Below are positions 1 through 12,000 of a stretch of 64,000 nt of DNA, one piece after another (within the stretch, counting starts at the first letter, position 1; every line of letters starts with the position of its first letter). The notes under the pieces were generated by a model, which was given only the letters and a program-made list of their open reading frames with translations, searched no databases and was not told where the DNA came from. A program made the translations under genes and the position numbers. This DNA comes from Amoebophrya sp. A120 (lineage: Eukaryota > Sar > Dinophyceae > Syndiniales > Amoebophryaceae). The DNA is taken from NCBI GenBank assembly GCA_905178155.1, contig CAJINV010000020.1, forward strand, positions 744,001-808,000. The letters run 5' to 3'.

Positions 1-1
1 T

Positions 2-3000
2 GACGCGCTCTTGGCTAGTACTAGCAGCCAACCAAGTGGCGCGTTGGCCTTGGCGGGTGTACAAGTCGGACGTGACTGCGATGGCTTTCTTCAGTACGAA
101 GTTCTTGGTTCTTCCGAGCCGACAGTACTCCCTTATTACGAAAACGCCACAGACTACTGCATCCAGCTCACCTCGTGGTCCGAGGCAGTGGCCACGAATG
201 TAACGCGGACTTTCAAAATGACTTCCCCACAAAGCGGCCAAGGGCTTGACTGCGATGCAAAGCACGCACAGCTGGAAAGGGTAGCACTGACACTTTTGAA
301 GCTTGAGCCGGTAGTTCAGTGTAGCAAGTACGTGGAAATCGATTGCGAGGGGTACTGGCGGCTCACGCGTGTGGAGGACCACTCTGGTAATAATCAAGAA
401 ACGGAACTATCCCAAACGGAAGCCAATCTCGCCGACGCGCAGAGTGCGGCGGGGAACGAATGTTCGAAGGAAGGGAGCGTGCTAACCGTGACGGACGTGA
501 TACGCTTGGACTTTGTGCAAACAGTACAGCCGCGGAACGCTGGAGACAGCTGCGCAGTAGTTTCCGGGGGGAGTATGGACGCCAGCGGCACGCTACTTCC
601 AGTAGAGGTCAACTGTGCTGATCACATAGTGTTTGATTGCGTTTGCAACCACGGGAACCCCGGGCCGCCGGCTCCGGTGTCTAGCGAAGGGAGCTGCACG
701 GTCGCCGGCCATCAGAATTGCGAAAGCTGCACGACCGAGGGCTACAAAGTAAAAGACGACTGGCCGAGCACAGGCGAGAGGGGTTGTGTGCCGACGTGTG
801 GCCCACTTCCGCCCACGTGGGACGCGACTTCCGGAACCTTTTACCGACAGGGCGGATACGAAGACGATGACTACTGCCCCATCTTCATCACAGAAGGAGA
901 TGCACGCGCCGACGCGATTGGTGCCGCATTGCAGCAGGCTGCTGCCGGACAAACAGGACAGTCTGAGGAGGTGCAGAGGCTGTGCCTCTTTGGTGCCCAC
1001 ACCGAAGCGGACGCGGTCCCGAATTTGAGCTGCTACAAAAAATTGAAGAGCTGCATCGCCCCGGGTCGCACGACCCTGCTCCAACTCGCGGCCCATGACC
1101 GTAGTGGGTGGAACGAAGCCATTCTCACAGACGAGAGCTTACTGCCTTCAGCCTCCAAGATTCCACAAACTTCCTATCCCGGCTGGGTTGAGTCGCTCTC
1201 GTGCAAAGTGAGTGGCACGCCGCAGTTTCGTTGCGAGAAAGCCGGGGAACCACTAGAGATCGCCGGATGCGCGGCTCTGGCTCGAGCCGCGTACTGGTTC
1301 CCGTTGCAGCTCACCGCCGACCGCGACACCGCGGTGGAGGACCTGACCAACAGCGAAGCACTGAAGGAGGCCGTGCTAGACGGGTTTAAAACTTACCTCA
1401 GGGAGAAGCTACCGGGGTCGCAGGACTTGAGCGGATATGCGTTTGAAGTGACACTGGAGGTGAAGGACCACGGAGCTGGTGACAGCAGTTCGTCGTCGTC
1501 CAGTTCTTCCTCCTTCCTGCAGTTGCGGTTTTTGCAGCAGCAGAAAGAGAAACGCAAACAATCGGAGCGCGCACAGCTGCGCCTGGAGCGCATCAAGATG
1601 CACATCAGGCGTCGCGCGAGTACTGGTCAACACGCCGGGGGGCGGGCCCAAGAACATAAGGTTTTGGCACGACATGGGAAAGAAGAGCTACGAGGAAAGA
1701 AGAGTGCGCCGAATGCTCAGGAGTCTCAGCAGGTGCAACTCGAGGCCAAGGTCGAGGTCGAGGCGGCCGAGGACGCCGCCGTTGCCAATGTGAGCAGCGC
1801 TCTGTCGGCGGCGGGCACCGACGCGGCAGACAGCGACGACGGCGCAGCGGTGCCGACCAACGTGGCGGCTGCTTTGGAAAGCAGCGTCAGCGAAGCTGTG
1901 ATAGTGATTGCGAACTCGGCGGAAGAAGGTGCCGCTATTTCGGGTGTGCAAAACGTCGGCTCAGACTGCGAGGGTTCGCTCGCGTGGCGGGATTTGGGCT
2001 CTTCCGTGTGGGTTGGCACGCACGCTAAGGCCGTGGAGCTCTGCGAAGGTCTCGGCTCGTGGGAGGCGGCCGAGGCGACGACGTTCACCCGCACGTTCAC
2101 AGTCACTGCTGAGGCGACGGGGGCTGGGAAGAGCTGCACTGTTGTAGAGGGGGAGGTTGAGGCGGAGATGAAGACTGAACTAGGAGAAGAAGTATTCAAT
2201 GAGCAGAGTACAGTCGCGTGCACGGACCATTTGGACGTCGATTGTGTCGGCGTGTCGACATGGACGCTCGTAGGGAGCGGCCCCAGCGTTTCGTATACTA
2301 ACGCCGAAGCCGCCAAGCAATATTGTCGAGAAGATGATGGTGCGCAGGTGAGTGATACCTTTACGATGACTTTCACCGGAACAGATCAGGCGAAGAATGG
2401 TGGGGAGAGCTGCGACGCTAAGAAAACGCGTCTGGAAGATGCGGATGCTGATGCTCCTGTCGAGTGCAGCGATCTCACACCCGTGGACTGTGTCGGCGTG
2501 TCGACATGGACGCTCGAAGGAGGCGACCCCAGCGTTTCGTATACTAACGCCGCAGACGCCGAGCAATATTGTCGAGAAGATGCTGGTGCGCAGTTGAGTG
2601 ATGCCTTTACGATGACATTCACCGGAACAGATCAGGCGAAGAATGGTGGGGAGAGCTGCGACGCTAAGAAAACGCGTCTGGAAGATGCGGATGCTGATGC
2701 TCCTGTCGAGTGCAGCGATCTCACACCCGTGGACTGTGTCGGCGTGTCGACATGGACGCTCGAAGGAGGCGACCCCAGCGTTTCGTATACTAACGCCGCA
2801 GACGCCGAGCAATATTGTCGAGAAGATGCTGGTGCGCAGTTGAGTGATGCCTTTACGATGACATTCACCGGAACAGATCAGGCGAAGAATGGTGGGGAGA
2901 GCTGCGACGCTAAGAAAACGCGTCTGGAAGATGCGGATGCTGATGCTCCTGTCGAGTGCAGCGATCTCACACCCGTGGACTGTGTCGGCGTGTCGACATG

Positions 3001-6000
3001 GACGCTCGAAGGAGGCGACCCCAGCGTTTCGTATACTAACGCCGCAGACGCCGAGCAATATTGTCGAGAAGATGCTGGTGCGCAGTTGAGTGATGCCTTT
3101 ACGATGACATTCACCGGAACAGATCAGGCGAAGAATGGTGGGGAGAGCTGCGACGCTAAGAAAACGCGTCTGGAAGATGCGGATGCTGATGCTCCTGTCG
3201 AGTGCAGCGATCTCACACCCGTGGACTGTGTCGGCGTGTCGACATGGACGCTCGAAGGAGGCGACCCCAGCGTTTCGTATACTAACGCCGCAGACGCCGA
3301 GCAATATTGTCGAGAAGATGCTGGTGCGCAGTTGAGTGATGCCTTTACGATGACATTCACCAGAGAAGTGGACGCGAAGAATGACGGGGAGAGCTGCGAC
3401 GATATGAAAACGCGCCTGGAAAATGAGGCTAGCCCGGTAAGCTGCGAGAATCTCACGCCGGTGCATTGCGAAGGTGTATTACGGTGGGAAGCGGTCCTTC
3501 AAGACGGCAGCACGGAACAGAAGAGTGCCAGACCCAAAGCCATTCAGTTCTGCGAAACTGCGCAGGCCGCGACCCTGGAAACCACCTTTCAACTTGTTTT
3601 CGTGCAGACGAGCCTCACCGGCGGCATGAATGGAGGAACCACTTGTACAGACAAGGAGGACCAACTGCGTGATGCAGCTTTATCCGAAGGGAGCGCCGAT
3701 CCCGTGAGCTGCAGCGATCACAAACCCGTCGATTGCGCCGGGCATTGGGAACTCTTCGAAGATGAGGATGCCGAAGATCCGAGTGGAATATCATACGCAA
3801 GCCTCACCCTCGCGCGCACCGAAGCGATCCAGCAGTGCAAGGCTGCTGACCCTCCCAGAACGGTGGAAAACACTGTAAAAGTGGCGCGCTTCAACGTGAC
3901 GCAAGTGCCGCTAAACGACGGGCGGATCTGTGCGGACCTCAGTCTTCCGCACAACGAAGGAGCTGACGGCTCGAGTGTGGTCATCGACGAGGTCGGTAGC
4001 GTGCTACAGCATGCTGTCGCCTGTGCCGACCACATCACCTATTACATTTGTGTTTGCAGCAATGGAAACAAAGATGATATTAACGAGTCCTTCTGCAACG
4101 GCACGGATTACCAGCACTGCGAAAGCTGTGACAGTGGATACAAGCAGAAAGAGGACTGGCCCGCCGGAGGGCAGACTGGCTGCGCTCCCAAATGCGGGGA
4201 CGCGCCCGCTGCATGGGATCCGATGACAGGAATCTGGTACGAACTACAGCCTTCACGGTCGTCGGAGGATTATTGCACCGCGTACCAACACGTTTCGAGT
4301 GATCTTACTGTCGCCCTCGCTGAAGACGATGACTCACGAAGCACCGTGCGGGAGGCCTGTGAGGACGAGTGCTACACACAGAAGCGAACTTGCCTACCAG
4401 TTCCAGCAGAGTCGCCTTTCCGCTCTCAGGCCGATTTTAAATTATCCCCCACAGTAGACACGACTGCATGGCGAGATGCGCTTGTCAATGAAGACTTTGC
4501 CGCTGTTGCCGAGAATTGTGCGGTCGGGTACAGCGGTTCGCCCTCGTTTTCGTGTGACACCTCCGCAGCAGCTTCGGGTCCCCCGTTTCCTCTGAGTATG
4601 ACTGGTTGCGAGCGGCTGCCGTATGCGGAGTACACGTTTCCACTCCAGGTGAGGATCGTTCAGGGCGCGGGCTCCGGCCCCGCAAGCGCGCAGGACCTCG
4701 TGGAAAATGTCGACTTCAAAACGGCTGTAATAGACGGCTTCCGAGCGTATCTCAGCAATTCCGCTTCTATTTCGGCACAAGACGTGACAGTCGAATCGGT
4801 TTCGCTGACAGGCGCATCTGCGAGTGCTAGCAGCAGTTCTTCTTCCTTTCTTCAGGTGAGACGAACAGCGAGGCAGGCGCGGAAAGAACACGTCGCGCGC
4901 GAGCATGCAACGCTGCGGCTCGACGAGAAGGTACAGCGTCGAACCGGAAGAAGTCGAACCCAAATCAAGAAAATGCAGCAGAAGGAGAAAGTAGCCTCTT
5001 CCGTGGGCGTAGCAACACTGACGGCCGCCGTCATCGTTAGCGCCTCGACGGCTGCGGGGGTAAGTTCCGTCACAACTGCGCTGGGAGCCACACCAGGAAC
5101 GCCCGGCAGTTCTTTGACCGTAGGGAACGCCAATGCGCAGGCTGGCTTGGTGAACAGTGTTAGTACAACAATCGCCGCTTCGGGGTCAATTCCTGGCGTG
5201 GCAGTGGGACAGGACTGTGAGGGGAGTCTGGAATGGCAGTTGACCTCGGACACAAACGCCCAGTGGTGGTCAAGCCATGCGTTAGCCGTCGCCGAATGCA
5301 AAAGCCTCGGCTCTTGGACTGATGCAGTAGCTACAAGCTACACCCGCAGGCTGAGAGAAACTGTCGCGCAAACGGGGGCGGGGAGGACCTGCGACGTTGT
5401 CGAACAAGAGTTGGAGGCCGATCACAGTGCGAACCCCCCGGCGCAGGAAGTTGTTGAGTGCGAAAACCACAAGGACATTGACTGCGAGGGACACTGGCAA
5501 GTGACGCTAAATAGCGAAACGGTGAGCAACTTGGCCCTCGCCGATGCGCGGACCAGGGGAATCAGCGAGTGCTTGGCCACCGACCCGGACGTCGCGCAGG
5601 GCGTTAGCAAGCAGCTGACCTTCGTGATCACCGAGCAGCCCCGGAATGACGGCACTACTTGTGCGGAGTTAATCACGATGAACTTGAACAACGGCGACCC
5701 ACCCATAAGCAACGAGGCGCAACTTCAAGACACAGTGGCCTGCCAGGACCACCGGCACTGCCACGGGGAGTTGTGGTGGGGTCAGAGTGCAGGAGGGATA
5801 TGCGGTGCGGGCGTGCAAATGTCTGATGCAATAGAGCCGGGTGTCTGCTACAAGTCGCGCACCGACGCGATCGATTACTGTGAGGCGCAGGCCTACAATA
5901 GCCCCACGCCCACCAACGTCTTCGCGATCCGGTTCCACGAAACGTTTTCTCCCGTCGGAGATTACGCTGAAAACTGCGACACGGTGAAGAACGGCCTGGA

Positions 6001-9000
6001 GAGCGCGGTGGCGGAGACCGGGCAGGTGTCTTGTGCAGAGTATGCGCACTGCAAAGGGATCTGGAAGTGGGGAGATTATGAAAGCCAGGCTGCCGCGATC
6101 CAGGCCTGCGTGGACGACGGACCTTTTTATGACGTGCACACCCGCGTGTTCGTTGAGGTAGCTGGTTCGGCCGGGATTCATGGCAAGGACTGCACGACAA
6201 TTCGGGATGAGGAATTGGACTCTGCGCCCATCAAAGACACGCAAAGCGAAGTACGCTGCGAGAACCACACTCCCCGGGACTCGGCGTACCAGTGGGTGTG
6301 GCCGGCTGGCCTGGCATCGGAGGGGAATCGAGAAACCGCGTGCAGAGACGATTCCACTTACAACACCGACTTGGACTCCGAGATTTTGCAAGTTTTCGAG
6401 TGCGTGGATGACAGCTTGGTGGCGAACACCGGGCGCGACTGCGCTACGTTAGAAACGGACACTGTCGACGAGCGGGAGAGCTTCTCCTGCTGGCACCACA
6501 TCGTGTGGGACTGTGTGGGGCAGTGGGAGCACACGGATACCACGCAGAGTCCCCCGGTGCTCACCGCAATGACGCCGGCTGAGGCCGAGGCCAAATGCAA
6601 GGAAAGCGTAGACAACTTTGACGACGAGTACGAGTTGACGTTCCACGTAACCCAGCCGCAGCACACCACCGGCACGAGCTGCGCGATAGCAGCGGGCGTA
6701 GTTCCGAACGGGGACGGAGACATCGTGAAGACGGTACTGTGTTCAGAGCACACTGAACGCGACTGCACGGGCCAGTGGGTCTGGGAAATCGACGGGCCCA
6801 CCTCGGAGGAGGACGCGCAGGATAAGTGCAAAGAGGACGATGTACCGATCAACACCATATATGAGCAAACGTTCGAGAAGCTGCTGGAGAACGCAAACGG
6901 AGGCGACAGCTGTGACACGGTGGAGGCGGCTATGGTAGGGTCGAAAATAATCGTGGACTGCAACGATCACAAGCCGGTGCATTGCAAGGGAGAGTGGAGG
7001 TACGACCCTCTGAGTGTTGGAGCTCTCCTGGAAAAGGCAAGTGTGGAGAACTACTGCAGCGTTGGCAACGAGGAATTGTATGATGACGTATTTGCCGCGG
7101 AAGCCTGGTACTCAATTTCCACCGAGGTCCGAAATGGCGGAGATAATTGCGCGACCGTGCAGAGCAACGCCGACCGGCCGGCCGACGTTAAGTGCGAGGA
7201 TTTCACGCCAGTGGACTGCGCGGGGGAGTACCAGTGGAAGATCAACGACACCCACTTTGTCCAAGACCGGTCCCGTATGGATGTGTCAGGATCGAAATCG
7301 ACAAAGTTGAAATAATTTGTGATGCATAAAACGGATGCCAGTTGGAGCCCACTTTCCAAGCGGCGCATGACAAATTTGGGTAGAGCCGAAATCCAGTTTG
7401 TAGTGCTGTTTGGGTAAGAAAGACGCCTTTTGTCATGCTGCTTTAGCAGCTCTATGTCTACCCCTGAACAGGCTTACAATCGGCCTCCCTTGCCTACTCT
7501 GCAAAACAGGCATTTTGTGGGTTGCATTTTATGCATCACAAACTATTTCAACTTTGATGATTTCAAACCTGACACATCCATATCCCGGGTCGTGCAGATG
7601 TGTGCCAACAGCGAGCTGGCGGAAAGCGCGATGATCCCGCACGTTTTTGTGGAACGGGAGTGGACCATCGGGGCGTTGAGCGGAACCGGGAACAGGAACG
7701 GCGGTAAGAGCTGCAGTGCCTTGGAATCGGAGCTGAATCAGGAACCGGATCTCGCCTGCGTCGACAATCAAAAAGAGCCCTGCGTGATTGAGTGGCAGTG
7801 GCCGGCAGCGTACGGAAACTTCGCGGCAGTGGAAGAATACTGCCGCCTAGACACCACCGACGCATCAACAAGCGTGGAGCAGATATGGGTCCAGACCGAA
7901 GCGGCAGAGAATGGCGGAATGACGTGCGAACAGGTTGCACTCGATCAGATTGGGACCCAGAAACAAACCGTTTACTGCCTGGCCTACAAGCCGACTCCCT
8001 GCGTGGGTAGTTGGGGGTGGGGGGATGACCACCCGACTTCCGCACTGGCGGCGGTGGACCAATGCAAAGCAAATGACTACGCAGACGGCCTGAACAACGA
8101 GATCTACCAGCAAACTTTCGCCGTGTCCGCGAACCCTACAAACGGGGGGAGCGATTGTGCCACAGTGGCGGATGCTGCCCAATTCGACCCCCCCAAAGAA
8201 GTCCGGTGCGCCGATTACGTCCCCTGTGTGGGGACCTGGGACTGGCCCAGCCCCTACGGAGACAAAACACAAGACGAGGTCATCCAGGAGGCGTGTTTGA
8301 CTGGTACTCACGATCCTTCAAAAGAGATCAAGCAAGTTTTCACCGTTTCGCGGGAAAACGGGACTCTGGCCGATCCGACCTGCGAGCGTACGAGGATGAA
8401 AATTGTTCTTGTCTGCGAAATCAATTCGTGCGAGGATGGAACAACGTGTAGAAGAAGCTGCGAACAAATTACATGTTTTGGTTGCTTGTTAAAGTCGTTT
8501 TTTGCCATGCGCGCATTTCTACTATGTCGTTGTGGACCGACCTTTGTGCAGTTGTGATATCATGCGTGTTGTAGTGCCGATGTTTTCATTCGGATTCGTG
8601 GTACACTTTGATTGACGCAGTGTTACTATGCGTGCCTTTTATTTTGATTCCCAAAGTCACGACGATGTCACCGATCTGAGAACAATTTTCATCCTGATAA
8701 AGAAGTTGCGAACCGATACATGGAACGAAGACATGCGGAAGGTGGATTGTGAGTCGCACAGAAACTGTGCGGGGGAGCTTCGCTGGGTTTCTAATCTTGA
8801 GGGCGCAACCGAGTTTGACAATCATGCCGCCGCAGTGCTGCACTGTCAAGGCTTGTTCGATGACTCTAACTTGGGTAATCTCCCGGATCCAGCGGATCTT
8901 CCGAATTTAAAGAGAACCTTTCACGTTCTGGCGGACGCAGCCGGCGAAGGTGGCAGCTGCGCGGACCTGCAGCTTGAGCTGGAAAGAGCCGCAGATACGT

Positions 9001-12000
9001 CGAGCCACGAGGATGTGAGCTGTGCCGACTATCAGCCGTGCGTGGGATCCTGGGACTGGCCCGATGAAGTGGGCGGTACGAAGACCGGCGCCATCGACAA
9101 GTGTCTGAATGACGCGGATTACGCGAGCCAAACGGTCAGCCGAGTCTGGGTGGAAACCAGGGCTAACGGACCGATGGGAAGCAGTTGCGCAGATGTGAAG
9201 GCGGAACTCAAAACCCAAATCGAGACGAACCAGAACTTCGCGGTCGACTGCAGCAACCACAAGCACTGCTATCCCGCACAGAAGTACACCCATAGCACCA
9301 GAAAAAACAGATAAAGAGTCAAACAATATACAATTTGTGTTGCGTGACAATCTTTTTCAGTGCCTCCTTAACTCGATTGTTAACAGGGAAAAGAGCGCAT
9401 GTGCCGCTTATACATAGCTGTATTTAACAAGAATATTTGGATGAGCATGCCAGAAAGTCACCACACCATCACCTCTGTCTTGTAGTATTCGACGCATTAG
9501 CGCTAGCGTAGTTCTTCTGACGCTATATCAAAATCACTGTTGTACTTCTTGTAAGAACCGTGAGAGACATATTTCTATCCTGGGGCTATTAGTGTGCTAC
9601 TTTTCTGGAGGATAAGTGCGCCAAGATGTTCATTTGGAGAGAGAATTCTAATGAAGTCGGGTTCCTCACCCGTCAAGCTGCCATTGACGGATGTTTGGCG
9701 CTGGATGCAAATGACAGCGTTGCGGCGGGAAATTTGGTTCTCGCCCGACAGTGGGGTACCCAAGACGGTTCTTTAGGGAACCATCTGGGAGCTGGGACGA
9801 AATGCTGGGATCTAAAAGAAGAGTTACTAGCGGCGCAGCCACCGCCAGGTGGCCCCGTTACTTGCAGAAATTTCTTGCCCTGCAAAATCAAGTGGATTTG
9901 GAGCCCCGACCACGCAAACGAGAATGACGCGATCGACACGTGTTTGGCGAACCCGAGTCTGTCGACGAGCGGCTACGTGATCCAACAAAATTCTACCATT
10001 ACGCGCACACGTGGAGCTAATGCCGACAGCAGTATCGCGTGCGTAGAGGAGAACACACGCAGCGAGGTAAACTGTGCCGACCACTTATGACATTGAACAA
10101 GCATTACCCTCTTTCTCTTTCCCGGAATAGACAAGCAGGCGTGCGTCTTTTCTTTCTATGAACCGTTGATTATGTATGTCTACGACCAGCTACAACACTA
10201 GGCGAAAGCATGTGTTGCAACGTCACAGTTTGACATTGAGTTTCGAACTGAGGAGACGGTTCATGGTTCCATGTTCTCGTGCAGGTCCTGGTCAAGAAAA
10301 AATAAAGAACAGATCTGCAAGAACATCCACTTCATGATTCTAGCACACATAAGTATCCGTCAGCCTCAGGGAACCAGCAGAGCAAGACCAAGAGCATTTC
10401 TTGTTTTGCTTTTGTTGCACTGACTATTCAGGGACGAGGACCGAGTTAGAGGGTGTTTTTCAATGTGACAGTGGCGGCACTGCGTTGGGTCCCTGAAGTG
10501 GGTGTACCAGAGTTCCTCATTGGATACCTTCGCCGATGCAGAGGCGTATTGCCGTCTCGCCGACGCGCGCCACGCGGCAGCAGGAGGATCTTCCGGGGGT
10601 AGCAGCGCCGGGGTCGGGGAGGTGCTTATCAGACAGTTCGTGAAGCAGACCGACGAGGTGGGTAGCTTCGGCACCTCGTGCGCCACGCTCGAAAGCGACC
10701 TGGTCGCCCAGAGCAACTCTGCGTCGGAAGGCGACGTGACTTGTACGGAGTACCTCCCCTGCCAGGGCGAGTGGGCGTGGATCGACTACGCCAACGAGGA
10801 AGCCGCGAGAGAGGCCTGTCTCGCACTGAGCGACGGTGAGAAAGACACAACCGTTTACCGGCAGACCTTCAGGCAAACCCGACCGGCGGGAACCAAAGGC
10901 ACCCCTTGCGACGCGGTCGAGGCCGCTTTGCCCGGCCGCGGAGAGGTGCCCTGCAGTGGGCAACGCGATTGCGACGGCTACTTGCAGTGGGGCGGCAGTT
11001 TCACGGATAGGCAGGACGCGGAGCAGTTTTGTCACGACCAGGCGGCGCTGTGGGTCGCAGCCGGTAGCGACCCGTCCAATTTTTCCATGCTACCTACTCA
11101 AACACGCACCTTCGTGGTGACGGTGTCAGCACTGGGCAGTGGGTTAACGTGTGCAGCAAAAGAACAGCAGCTGATCACGGATTCAAATGGAGACGTCCTC
11201 TGCACGTACTACATTCCCTGCCAGGGCGTTTGGAAGTGGGGACCATACCTGACCGTCGAGGCGGCGGAGGAAGGCTGCAGAGACGACGCGCCAGCAAACT
11301 TCGACGACATTTACGAGCGTGACTTTACTATCACAAACAACCCCGCCGCAAACGGGAAGAGCTGCTCTGTGGTCCAAGAAGCACAGCTGGCGGAAAAATC
11401 GGAGACGGAACGAAACACCCCTGTCGTCAAGTGTAAGCACTTCACCCCCGTAGACTGCGAGGTCGAGTGGTATTGGCCGGATGGTCAGGAAACGAAAGAA
11501 AAACGCGAAGCTTACTGTAGGGCGAGCGCAGTAAAGGAAGACGAAGTGCTCAAGCAGCTGTGGCGTGAGGTCGCCCCACCCCTCAACAACGGCGCCAGCT
11601 GCGAGGATGTTGCGAACTCAGACCAGCAAGCTGGCGTGCCCGCGACCGAGGACTGCCACCCTTTTCACGTCGACTGCGAGGGCAGCTTCCAATGGGCCCC
11701 GGACCACGACTCGGCACAGGCGGCCCAGGCCGCGTGCGCGGCGAGCAAGGGGATGCAAGACGTCGTGGTGCGGCAGAACTGGACGGTGACCACGGAACCG
11801 ACCCGATTCGGGAAGACCTGCGAAGTTGCCGAGCAAGAGACGACGGCGACCCCGTTATCCGTGGGGTGCAACGACTTCATCCCGCTTGATTGCCTTGGAC
11901 AGTGGGTCTGGCCCGCCGGCGGGACGTTCGACGAGCAGGCGGCGATTGACCAGTGCGAAAAGGACCCCAGCCTCGGGTTGGACAGCGAGGTCGCGCAAAT

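Noticed and set aside
2180-3466. 428-codon open frame on the - strand over the tandem repeat
   Set aside because: It is a shadow of the + strand 246-bp coding repeats, whose length is a multiple of three, so any open antisense frame repeats too.
2240-3466. CRISPR-like array
   Set aside because: The repeat unit is 246 bp without short spacers and encodes protein; this is a coding tandem repeat in a eukaryotic gene.
7430-7587. Start of a separate gene at 7430
   Set aside because: The apparent start lies inside an introner; the real coding sequence resumes at 7588 as the continuation of the upstream gene.
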